From CADEFF01 sp964569315 (GTDB taxonomy: Bacteria > Pseudomonadota > Alphaproteobacteria > Dongiales > Dongiaceae), in the NCBI GenBank assembly GCA_964569315.1, contig CAZMUZ010000180.1, positions 1 through 5,379 on the forward strand: 5,379 nucleotides of DNA. Reading direction: 5' to 3'. How positions within the stretch are numbered: position 1 is the first letter of the stretch; each line of letters begins with the position of its first letter. Position numbers and translations under genes: made by a program. Positions 1 through 5,379 of this stretch are shown piece by piece. A model generated the notes under the pieces. That model was given only the letters and a program-made list of their open reading frames with translations, had not been told where the DNA came from and searched no databases.

Positions 1-1473
1 TCCGCCCACGAAGGTGAATCGCGAGGGCAGGGTGCGCGCGGCCTCGGCCATCACGAGACGCTGCTCGACCGGCTCGGTCGCGCGCTCGCCGAAGCGCTGC
101 CCGTCCTCGCGCGCGACGGCGGCTTCATCGCGCCCGGCTATCACGCCGAGCTCGACGAGCTGAAGACGCTGCGCGACGACAGCCGCCGCCTCATCCTCGG
201 CCTCGAGGCGCGCTACCGCACCGAGACCGGCGTCGCCTCGCTCAAGATCCGCCACAACAACGTGCTCGGCTACTATGTCGAGGTCACGCCGACCCATGGC
301 GACAGGCTGCGCGAGGGCGAGGCGAAGACGCGCTTCATCCATCGCCAGAGCCTCGCTTCCGCGGTGCGCTTCACCACGGTCGAGCTCGGCGAGCTCGAAC
401 GGAAGATCGCGAGCGCCGCCGACCGTGCGCTCGCGATCGAGCTGGCGCTGTTCGAGGATCTGGTGGGCGAGGTCGTGGCGCGGGCCGAGGCCGTCGCTGG
501 CGCCGCCCACGCGCTCGCGGTGCTCGACATGACGGCGGCGCTCGCCGAGCTTGCCGAGGCCGAGAGCTATTGCCGCCCGCTGGTGGATGCGAGCCTCGCC
601 TTCGCGATCGAGGGCGGGCGTCATCCGGTGGTCGAGGCGGCGCTCGCCCGCAGCCAGGAAGGGAGCTTCGTCGCCAACGATTGCGATCTCGGGCCGGAAC
701 GCCGGCTCTGGCTCGTGACCGGTCCCAACATGGCCGGCAAATCGACCTTCCTGCGGCAGAACGCGCTCATCGCGCTGCTCGCCCAGATCGGCAGCTTCGT
801 GCCGGCGCGGGCCGCCCATATCGGCGCGGTCGACCGGCTCTTCAGCCGCGTCGGCGCGGCCGACGATCTCGCGCGCGGCCGCTCGACCTTCATGGTCGAG
901 ATGGTGGAGACGGCGGCGATCCTGAACCAGGCGGGTCCGCGCGCGCTCGTGATCCTCGACGAGATCGGCCGCGGCACGGCGACCTTCGACGGGCTCTCGA
1001 TCGCCTGGGCGACGATCGAGCATCTCCACGAGGTGAACCGCTCGCGTGCGCTCTTCGCGACGCATTATCACGAGCTGACGGCGCTGACCGCGAAGCTCGA
1101 TGCGCTCGCCGCCTTTTCCATGCGGGTCAAGGAATGGCAGGGCGAGGTCGTGTTCCTGCATGAGGTGGCGCCGGGTGCCGCCGACCGCTCCTACGGCATC
1201 CATGTGGCGAAGCTCGCCGGCCTGCCGGCGGCGGCGGTCGTCCGCGCGGAAGCGGTGCTGAAGACCCTGGAGCAGGGCGAGCAGGCCGGCGCGCTCGCGC
1301 GCCTCGCCGACGATCTGCCGCTCTTCGCCGCCGCGCCGGCGGCGGGCGCCGCCCCGGACCCGGCCGGTCCGTCGCCGCTCGAGGCGGCGCTCGAAGCGCT
1401 CCAACCGGACGAGCTCACGCCGAAGGCGGCGCTCGAAGCGCTCTATCGCCTGAGGTCGTTGCTCGGATCATGA
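1..1473 (+). CDS. mutS: DNA mismatch repair protein MutS (3' part; 5' end outside window)
   Basis: MutS binds mismatches and small loops in newly replicated DNA and, through its ATPase, recruits MutL. The frame is open from base 1 to the TGA at 1471-1473, giving 490 codons, roughly the C-terminal half of a protein usually near 850-900 residues. Fragment residues about 14-200 match the core/clamp region, including RDGGFIAPGY and LKIRHNNVLGYYVEV (from residue 81). The ATPase domain begins near GGRHPVVEAAL (residue 205). It has Walker A GPNMAGKST (residues 241-249), Walker B ending in Asp320-Glu321 followed by IGRGTATFDG, and the conserved His355 in ATHYHEL. An Ala/Pro-rich linker (about residues 444-459) leads to the C-terminal helical dimerisation segment LTPKAALEALYRLRSLL. 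All catalytic motifs visible are intact. The GTG at 262 is an internal valine, not a start. The first 16 codons fit the family poorly and have unusual third positions. The gene converges on the lipoprotein gene downstream. Identification is secure; only the start is missing. Confidence 0.97.
   Translation, partial: SAHEGESRGQGARGLGHHETLLDRLGRALAEALPVLARDGGFIAPGYHAELDELKTLRDDSRRLILGLEARYRTETGVASLKIRHNNVLGYYVEVTPTHGDRLREGEAKTRFIHRQSLASAVRFTTVELGELERKIASAADRALAIELALFEDLVGEVVARAEAVAGAAHALAVLDMTAALAELAEAESYCRPLVDASLAFAIEGGRHPVVEAALARSQEGSFVANDCDLGPERRLWLVTGPNMAGKSTFLRQNALIALLAQIGSFVPARAAHIGAVDRLFSRVGAADDLARGRSTFMVEMVETAAILNQAGPRALVILDEIGRGTATFDGLSIAWATIEHLHEVNRSRALFATHYHELTALTAKLDALAAFSMRVKEWQGEVVFLHEVAPGAADRSYGIHVAKLAGLPAAAVVRAEAVLKTLEQGEQAGALARLADDLPLFAAAPAAGAAPDPAGPSPLEAALEALQPDELTPKAALEALYRLRSLLGS
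1382..1443 (+). repeat. In-frame 20-bp direct repeat in the mutS 3' end
   Basis: A perfect 20-base direct repeat occupies 1382-1401 and 1424-1443. The 42-base offset is 14 codons, so both copies are read in the same frame, as EAALEAL and KAALEAL. Each copy contains the inverted repeat GCGCTCGAAGCGC (5-bp arms, 3-base loop). Both copies code for helices of the MutS C-terminal dimerisation segment. The second corresponds to a helix conserved in the family; the first corresponds to the looser L-E-A-L element before the D-x-L-T-P motif. The repeat most likely reflects similar Ala/Leu/Glu helices under strong codon bias, although a local duplication is possible. Confidence 0.8.
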
Positions 1474-1491
1474 CCGGGACGGGCGGTTTTT
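1473..1491 (+). terminator. Weak terminator-like hairpin after mutS
   Basis: A 4-bp stem (1473-1476 with 1484-1487) with a 7-base loop is followed directly by T residues (1487-1491). It overlaps the last base of the mutS stop codon. The position and T run suit an intrinsic terminator, but the stem is very short. On the minus strand the T run becomes an A run, so it would serve only mutS transcripts. This is a candidate only. Confidence 0.25.
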
Positions 1492-1571
1492 CATGAGTCC
1501 GTCGACGCTTCGTTCGGCCTGCCCGGGATCGGCGACACTGAAGGCGACTCCCCTGGCGGGCGGGAAGGCCC
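1474..1571. other. Intergenic gap between converging mutS and lipoprotein gene
   Basis: This is a 98-base gap between two stop codons. It holds the T run of the mutS terminator candidate. On the minus strand, overlapping the lipoprotein stop codon, there is a small GGCC-TGAG-GGCC hairpin without a good T run. A plus-strand frame of about 50 codons beginning with ATG at 1493 runs into the lipoprotein gene. It has no ribosome binding site and a low-complexity composition, so I do not call it a gene. Confidence 0.6.
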
Positions 1572-2336
1572 TCAGGCCGGCGGCGGCGCCGCCATCTTCA
1601 TCTCGCGGGCGGACGGACCCGTCCCGCCGAGATGGATGCGGATGACGTAGCGCTTCCAGTCGGCGCTATAGGCGGTCGGGTCGGGCAGCATGATGCGGGC
1701 GCGGCTCAACACCTCGTCGCGCGGCGGCGCCGGGTCGGAGAATCCGAAGAGCGGAATGCCGATCCCGATGCCGGTGCGCACCCCGCCGCCGCTACCGCCG
1801 ACCACCGCCACGCCCATATCGAGGCCGCTGTCGTCGGTGCCGGCGACGCGCTCCGCATTGCGGTCGAGCTGGTAGGCGGCCGTCGCCGCGCCGTCGGGCG
1901 CGACGAGCTCGACGCTGTCCACGCCCTGCCGGTCGCGAATCGAGACCTCGATGATGGTCGGATGATCCGGCACGAAGCGCGCCGTCACCGGATAGTCGAT
2001 GCCGTCGCTGCCGCTCGGGACCGGCGCCGGCGCCTGCTCGGGCAGCGGGTCGGGCGGCGCGTCCTTCGCCTGTTCGGCGGCGCCGACCGTGTTGGGCACG
2101 GCGCCGGGCGGCGTTGCCGGCTGCGCCGCGTCGAAGGCCGACTGATCCGGGCTGGTCGTGGCGGCGCCGGGCGGGATGGTGCCGAGCGGCGCCAATTGCG
2201 GCTGCGGGGCCGGCAGGGGCGCGCTCGCGGTCGGCGGCGGCGGCTCGTCGCCGCAGGCGGCAAGCGCGAGCATCAGGGCGCAGCAGACCGCGCCCATGAG
2301 GCGATGCGGGGAGATCGGCGGAACGAGGCTCGGCAT
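1572..2336 (-). CDS. Predicted lipoprotein of unknown function, 254 aa
   Basis: I do not recognise the family. The protein starts MPSLVPPISPHRLM and has a short hydrophobic stretch (about residues 14-27) ending in the lipobox L-A-A-C with Cys28, so it should be a lipid-anchored envelope protein. The residue after Cys is Gly, then Asp; by the E. coli rule this does not signal inner-membrane retention, though that rule may not apply here. Residues 31-110 are a Pro/Ala-rich, probably disordered linker. From IDYPVTARF (about residue 113) a compact, probably beta-rich domain begins. It contains SVELVAPDG, a Gly-rich run (GGSGGGVRTGIGIG, residues 180-193) and a conserved-looking end, RIMLPDPTAY...DWKRYVIRIHLGG. 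Third codon positions are strongly G/C in this frame, supporting real coding. The start at 2336 places the signal peptide correctly; the ribosome binding site is weak (AGG about 9 bases upstream). ATG at 2297 (Met14) is a shorter alternative that keeps the lipobox but leaves almost no positive N-region. The frame stays open far upstream, antisense to glnD, which is a codon-bias artefact. It converges with mutS and diverges from glnD. Confidence 0.85.
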   Translation of the reverse strand: MPSLVPPISPHRLMGAVCCALMLALAACGDEPPPPTASAPLPAPQPQLAPLGTIPPGAATTSPDQSAFDAAQPATPPGAVPNTVGAAEQAKDAPPDPLPEQAPAPVPSGSDGIDYPVTARFVPDHPTIIEVSIRDRQGVDSVELVAPDGAATAAYQLDRNAERVAGTDDSGLDMGVAVVGGSGGGVRTGIGIGIPLFGFSDPAPPRDEVLSRARIMLPDPTAYSADWKRYVIRIHLGGTGPSAREMKMAAPPPA

Positions 2337-2508
2337 GGGGTGGCCTGACGAAGACCGGGGAAGGACGCTCCAGTTTAGAACCCGGCTGGCTCTGCGGAAG
2401 CTCCCATTTTCTTGCGTCGGTGGCGGATTTCCGAGACGGATGAAACGCTTGGCCGCGCGATCGGGCGCTGGGGCCTTGACCGCCGCCATGGCATAATCGG
2501 CCGCCCTT

Positions 2509-2533
2509 GCCCGGTCCTTCGACGGGGCCGGGC
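2509..2533 (+). promoter_or_regulatory. GC-rich hairpin in the presumed glnD 5' leader
   Basis: Bases 2509-2517 can pair with 2525-2533. The outer six pairs (GCCCGG with CCGGGC) are perfect, followed by one G-U pair and two G-C pairs, with a 7-base loop. A second small stem, CGCG at 2534-2537 with CGCG at 2545-2548, follows without a gap and reaches the first base of the Shine-Dalgarno sequence. There is no T run after it, so it is not a terminator. In minus-strand RNA the wobble becomes an A-C mismatch, so the structure favours the glnD sense transcript. A regulatory role is inference; chance pairing in GC-rich DNA is possible. Confidence 0.4.
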
Positions 2534-2547
2534 CGCGATACCGACGC

Positions 2548-2552
2548 GAAGG
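2548..2552 (+). promoter_or_regulatory. glnD: Shine-Dalgarno sequence for glnD
   Basis: GAAGG lies 6 bases before the ATG at 2559. This is the best ribosome binding site in the area, and it decides the glnD start against the upstream in-frame TTG at 2412. Confidence 0.75.
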
Positions 2553-2558
2553 CGGCGC

Positions 2559-5342
2559 ATGATCGAAATCGACGATCCCCGGCGCGTGATCGACCGGCGC
2601 CGTCTCGGCGCGGCGCTGGACGCGCTCGCCGAGGAGGGCGCGCCGGAGGATGCGGCCGTGCTGCGGCTCTTGAAGGAAGCGCTCGCGTCGGGCCGCGACG
2701 AGATCCGCCGGCGCTTCGAGGCCTCCGGCGACGGGCGCAAGGCCGCCGCCGCCCACGCCTATCTCGTCGATCAGCTCATCCGCGCGATGCATGATTTCGC
2801 GACCGGGCAGCTCTATCGCCTCGCCAACCCTTCGACCGGCGAGCGGCTCGCCATCGTCGCAGTCGGCGGCTACGGGCGCGGCGAGCTCGCGCCCTTCTCC
2901 GACATCGACCTGCTCTTCCTGCTGCCCTACAAGCGCACGCCGCATATCGAGCAGGTGGTGGAATATCTGCTCTACCGGCTCTGGGACCTCGGCCTCAAGG
3001 TCGGACATGCGACCCGCTCCATCGACGAATGCCTGCGCCAGGCGAAGGCGGATCTGACGGTGCGCACGGCGCTGCTCGAGGCGCGCTATGTCTGGGGCGA
3101 GACCGAGCTCTATCGCGAGCTCCGGCAGAAATTCATGAAGACGCTCGTCGCCGGCACCGGCCCCGCCTTCGTCGAGGCGAAGCTCGCGGAACGCAAGGCG
3201 CGGCACAAGCGCATGGGCGATTCGCGCTACTCGCTCGAGCCCAACATGAAGGACGGCAAGGGGGGCTTGCGCGATCTCCATACGCTCTTCTGGATCGGGA
3301 AGTATCTCTTCCGCGCCGAGGAAGCCGGCATGCTGGTCGATCGCGGCGTGCTCAACGCCGAGGAAGCGCAGCGCTTCGAGAAGGCCGAGGCCTTCTTCTG
3401 GTCCTTGCGCTTCCATCTCCACTATCTCGCCGGCCGGGCGGAGGAACGCCTCACCTTCGACCTCCAGCCGGCGCTCGCCCAGCGCATGGGCTATACCGAC
3501 CATGCCGGCACGCGCGGCGTCGAGCGGCTGATGAAGCACTATTTTCTCGTCGCCAAGAGCGTCGGCGATCTCACCCGCATCTTCTGCGCCGTGCTGGAGG
3601 CGCAGCACCAGAAGCGCTCGCTGCTGGAGCGGGCGAGCTTCGGGCTCTTCCGGCGCGAGGTCGAAGGCTATGTGGTCGAAGGGGACCGTCTGGCGGTCAA
3701 GGAGGCCGACAGCATCGCCCGGGAACCGGTGCATCTGTTGCGGATCTTCGAGGTGGCGCAACGCCACGATCTCGACATCCATCCAGCGACGCTCCGCCTC
3801 GTGACGCGGCATCTGAAGCTCGTCGATGCGAGGCTCCGCGCCGATCCGGAGGCGAACCGGCTCTTCGTCGAGATGCTGACCTCGAGGAAGGGTCCCGAGG
3901 TCACCCTGCGGCGCCTCAACGAGGCCGGCGTCTTCGGTCGCTTCGTGCCGGATTTCGGCCGTGTCGTGGCGCAGATGCAATACGACATGTACCACCACTA
4001 CACGGTGGACGAGCACACCATCTTCGCCATCGGCATCCTCTGGCGGATCGAGCAGGGGCTGTTCGCGGAAGAGACTCCGATCGCGAGCGAGGTGGTGCAC
4101 AAGGTGCAGTCGCGCCGCGTGCTCTATCTTGCCGTGCTGCTGCACGACATCGCCAAGGGACGCGGCGGCGACCATTCGGAGCTCGGCGCCGAGATCGCGC
4201 TCAAGCTCGGCCCCCGTCTGGGATTCAGCGACGAGGAGACGGAAACCGTCGCCTGGCTGGTGCGCTACCACCTGCTGATGAGCAACACCGCCTTCAAGCG
4301 CGACGTGCAGGATCCGCAGACCGTCGCGGATTTCGCGGCCGAGGTGCAGTCGGTCGAGCGGCTGCGGCTGCTGCTGGTGCTGACCGTCGCCGACATCCGC
4401 GCGGTGGGGCCGAAGACCTGGAACGGCTGGAAGGCGCAGCTCCTGCGCGACCTCTATTGGCGCGCCGAGGAGCTGCTCGCCGGGGTCGCCGTCGAGCGCC
4501 GCGAGGCGCGGCTCCAGGCGGCGCAGGACGCGCTCCGCGCCGAGCTCTCGGACTGGGACGACGCGACCTTCGCGCGCCACCTCGCCCGCGGCCATGCCGC
4601 CTATTGGCTCGGCTTCGACGCGCCCAGCCTCGCGCGCCAGGCGCGGCTCGTGGAGCGGGCCGAGACGATCGGCGGCAACCTCGCGATCGACGCGCAGATC
4701 GATCGCTGGCGCGCCGCGACCGAAGTCACCGTCTATACGCCCGACCGCCCCGGCCTCATCGCGCGGCTCGCCGGCGGCTTCGCGCTCGCCGGGGCCAGCA
4801 TCGTCGCCGCCCATATCCACACGCTCGCCAACGGCAAGGCGCTCGACAGCTTCCATATCCAGGACGCGGAGGGCGGGCCGATCGAGCAGCCGGACCGGCT
4901 CCAGCGCATCGAACGCGCGCTTGGGGAGCTTCTGGCGGACGATGCGGCGCAGCCGCCCGACCTTGCCTTCCCGGCCTCCTCGATCCCGAGCCGCACGGAG
5001 CTCTTCCGCGTGGCGCCGCGCGTCCTCATCGACAACAAGGCGAGCGCCGAGCACACCCTCGTCGAGGTGAACGGCCGCGACCGGCGCGGGCTGCTTTATC
5101 GCCTGACGCGCGCGCTCTCCGGCCTCGGGCTGCAGATCGCGACCGCCAAGATCTCGACCTTCGGCGCGCGCGCCGTCGACGTCTTCTATGTGAAGGACAA
5201 GTTCGGCCTCAAGATCGAGGCCGAGGGCCGGGTGAAGGCGATCCGCGAGGCGCTCATGGCCGTGCTGGAGGAGGGGGCGGAGGTCGAGGCTGCCGCGGCG
5301 CCGGCCGCCGGCGAACCCGACAGCACCGCCGCGGCGGAGTAG
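2559..5342 (+). CDS. glnD: Bifunctional PII uridylyltransferase/uridylyl-removing enzyme GlnD, 927 aa
   Basis: GlnD is the cytoplasmic glutamine sensor of nitrogen control. At low glutamine it uridylylates PII proteins (GlnB/GlnK) using UTP; at high glutamine it removes UMP, thereby acting on glutamine synthetase adenylylation and NtrB/NtrC. All four domains are present. The N-terminal nucleotidyltransferase has GGYGRGEL (residues 103-110) and S-D-I-D with metal-binding Asp115 and Asp117. The linker region has KDGKGGLRDLHTLFWIGKY (from Lys231). The HD hydrolase domain has YHHYTVDEHT (His486), the HD pair His529-Asp530 in LLHDIAKGRGGDHSELG, and RYHLLMS (His571). Two C-terminal ACT domains begin near residue 722 (VTVYTPDRPGLIARL) and residue 832 (HTLVEVNGRDRRGLLYRL). 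The length is normal for alphaproteobacterial GlnD. The protein ends in a short Ala/Glu-rich tail after the last ACT domain. The ATG at 2559 is chosen for its Shine-Dalgarno sequence and because the extra 49 residues from TTG 2412 are Arg-rich and unlike GlnD. No motif is missing, so both activities are expected. Confidence 0.97.
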   Translation: MIEIDDPRRVIDRRRLGAALDALAEEGAPEDAAVLRLLKEALASGRDEIRRRFEASGDGRKAAAAHAYLVDQLIRAMHDFATGQLYRLANPSTGERLAIVAVGGYGRGELAPFSDIDLLFLLPYKRTPHIEQVVEYLLYRLWDLGLKVGHATRSIDECLRQAKADLTVRTALLEARYVWGETELYRELRQKFMKTLVAGTGPAFVEAKLAERKARHKRMGDSRYSLEPNMKDGKGGLRDLHTLFWIGKYLFRAEEAGMLVDRGVLNAEEAQRFEKAEAFFWSLRFHLHYLAGRAEERLTFDLQPALAQRMGYTDHAGTRGVERLMKHYFLVAKSVGDLTRIFCAVLEAQHQKRSLLERASFGLFRREVEGYVVEGDRLAVKEADSIAREPVHLLRIFEVAQRHDLDIHPATLRLVTRHLKLVDARLRADPEANRLFVEMLTSRKGPEVTLRRLNEAGVFGRFVPDFGRVVAQMQYDMYHHYTVDEHTIFAIGILWRIEQGLFAEETPIASEVVHKVQSRRVLYLAVLLHDIAKGRGGDHSELGAEIALKLGPRLGFSDEETETVAWLVRYHLLMSNTAFKRDVQDPQTVADFAAEVQSVERLRLLLVLTVADIRAVGPKTWNGWKAQLLRDLYWRAEELLAGVAVERREARLQAAQDALRAELSDWDDATFARHLARGHAAYWLGFDAPSLARQARLVERAETIGGNLAIDAQIDRWRAATEVTVYTPDRPGLIARLAGGFALAGASIVAAHIHTLANGKALDSFHIQDAEGGPIEQPDRLQRIERALGELLADDAAQPPDLAFPASSIPSRTELFRVAPRVLIDNKASAEHTLVEVNGRDRRGLLYRLTRALSGLGLQIATAKISTFGARAVDVFYVKDKFGLKIEAEGRVKAIREALMAVLEEGAEVEAAAAPAAGEPDSTAAAE

Positions 5343-5344
5343 AC

Positions 5345-5376
5345 GCCGCCCGCCAGCGGCCGCGCGGAATGTTTTT
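5345..5376 (+). terminator. Weak terminator candidate after glnD
   Basis: A 5-bp stem, GCCGC (5345-5349) with GCGGC (5356-5360) around a 6-base loop, lies just after the glnD stop, and a run of five T follows at 5372-5376. The 11-base gap between stem and T run is long for an intrinsic terminator. A 4-bp alternative (5346-5349 with 5364-5367) would sit closer. The window ends three bases later, so the gene beyond and any co-transcription cannot be judged. Confidence 0.25.
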
Positions 5377-5379
5377 CCC

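Larger units (their letters stand above)
2337..2558. promoter_or_regulatory. Divergent intergenic region between lipoprotein gene and glnD
   Basis: These 222 bases separate the two start codons and should contain promoters for both directions. Because the neighbour upstream is on the other strand, glnD needs its own promoter here. I see no convincing sigma-70 pair. On the plus strand a good -35-like TTGACC (2476-2481) and a good -10-like CATAAT (2492-2497) are only 10 bases apart, too close to work together in the usual way. On the minus strand a TAAACT -10-like box (within 2370-2380) has only a poor -35. Near the lipoprotein start, 2342-2356 can form a small 5-bp hairpin in the minus-strand RNA. 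The segment is less uniformly GC-rich than the genes (for example around 2370-2450), as expected for a control region. Confidence 0.6.

Noticed and set aside
1..51. Minus-strand gene start at ATG 51 running off the left edge
   Set aside because: Only 17 codons are visible, and it would overlap mutS. The base composition is suggestive, but there is not enough sequence to call a gene; it is recorded under the edge anomaly finding.
570..1163. Out-of-frame plus-strand open frame within mutS (197 codons)
   Set aside because: It is an Arg/Pro/Gly-rich shadow of the mutS ATPase domain, which is unambiguous in its own frame.
262..1473. GTG at 262 as the start of a short MutS-like protein
   Set aside because: The frame is open upstream to base 1 and encodes recognisable MutS core sequence (RDGGFIAPGY, LKIRHNN) before this codon, so the GTG is an internal valine.
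1582..1593. 12-bp perfect palindrome GGCGGCGCCGCC near the lipoprotein stop
   Set aside because: It encodes the Ala-Ala-Pro-Pro-Pro tail and has no loop or T run, so it is best explained by GC-rich codons.
1632..2348. Plus-strand open frame opposite the lipoprotein (238 codons)
   Set aside because: It is low in recognisable features and Arg/Gly/Ala-rich, and its codons are the mirror of a strand with a clear signal peptide, lipobox and coding bias.
2387..2403. Sigma-54-like GG-N10-GC element upstream of glnD
   Set aside because: The GG and GC spacing fits, but the -12 element reads AAGC instead of TTGC and the -24 element is TGGCTC. With glnD being a nitrogen gene this is tempting, but two dinucleotides at this spacing are expected by chance in GC-rich DNA.
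2476..2497. TTGACC and CATAAT as a sigma-70 promoter for glnD
   Set aside because: The boxes are individually good but only 10 bases apart, far short of the usual 16-18. No suitable partner lies at the right distance from either.
2412..2558. 49-residue N-terminal extension of GlnD from an upstream in-frame TTG
   Set aside because: The extension is Arg-rich, resembles no GlnD N-terminus, has no ribosome binding site, and covers the hairpin region. The ATG at 2559 has GAAGG at ideal spacing.

Overview
The window is a GC-rich (by eye close to 70%) chromosomal segment of an alphaproteobacterium. The evidence is the heavy G/C preference at third codon positions in all three genes, the alphaproteobacterial style of the MutS motifs (for example DEIGRGTATFDG and ATHYHELTAL), and an alphaproteobacteria-like GlnD. 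From memory, mutS and glnD are neighbours in many Alphaproteobacteria. I see no mobile element, CRISPR array, tRNA, rRNA or sign of horizontal transfer. This looks mainly like conserved housekeeping sequence, not an accessory island.

Layout: (1) bases 1-1473, plus strand, are the 3' part of mutS (mismatch-repair ATPase), whose 5' end lies outside the window. (2) Bases 1474-1571 are a 98-base gap between converging genes with a weak terminator-like hairpin. (3) Bases 1572-2336, minus strand, encode a 254-residue predicted lipoprotein of unknown function: a lipobox signal peptide, a Pro/Ala-rich linker and a small C-terminal domain with a Gly-rich stretch. (4) Bases 2337-2558 are a 222-base divergent control region. 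It holds a GC-rich hairpin in the presumed glnD leader and a good Shine-Dalgarno sequence. (5) Bases 2559-5342, plus strand, are a complete glnD (bifunctional PII uridylyltransferase/uridylyl-removing enzyme, 927 residues). (6) Bases 5343-5379 are a short tail with a weak terminator candidate.

The genes do not form one pathway. MutS acts in DNA repair and GlnD is the glutamine sensor of the nitrogen-regulation (Ntr/PII) cascade. The lipoprotein lies between them on the opposite strand, so mutS cannot be in a simple operon with glnD here, and glnD probably has its own promoter. The items most worth a second look are the uncharacterised lipoprotein and the hairpin structure just upstream of glnD. 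I did not find convincing evidence of a novel multi-gene system.
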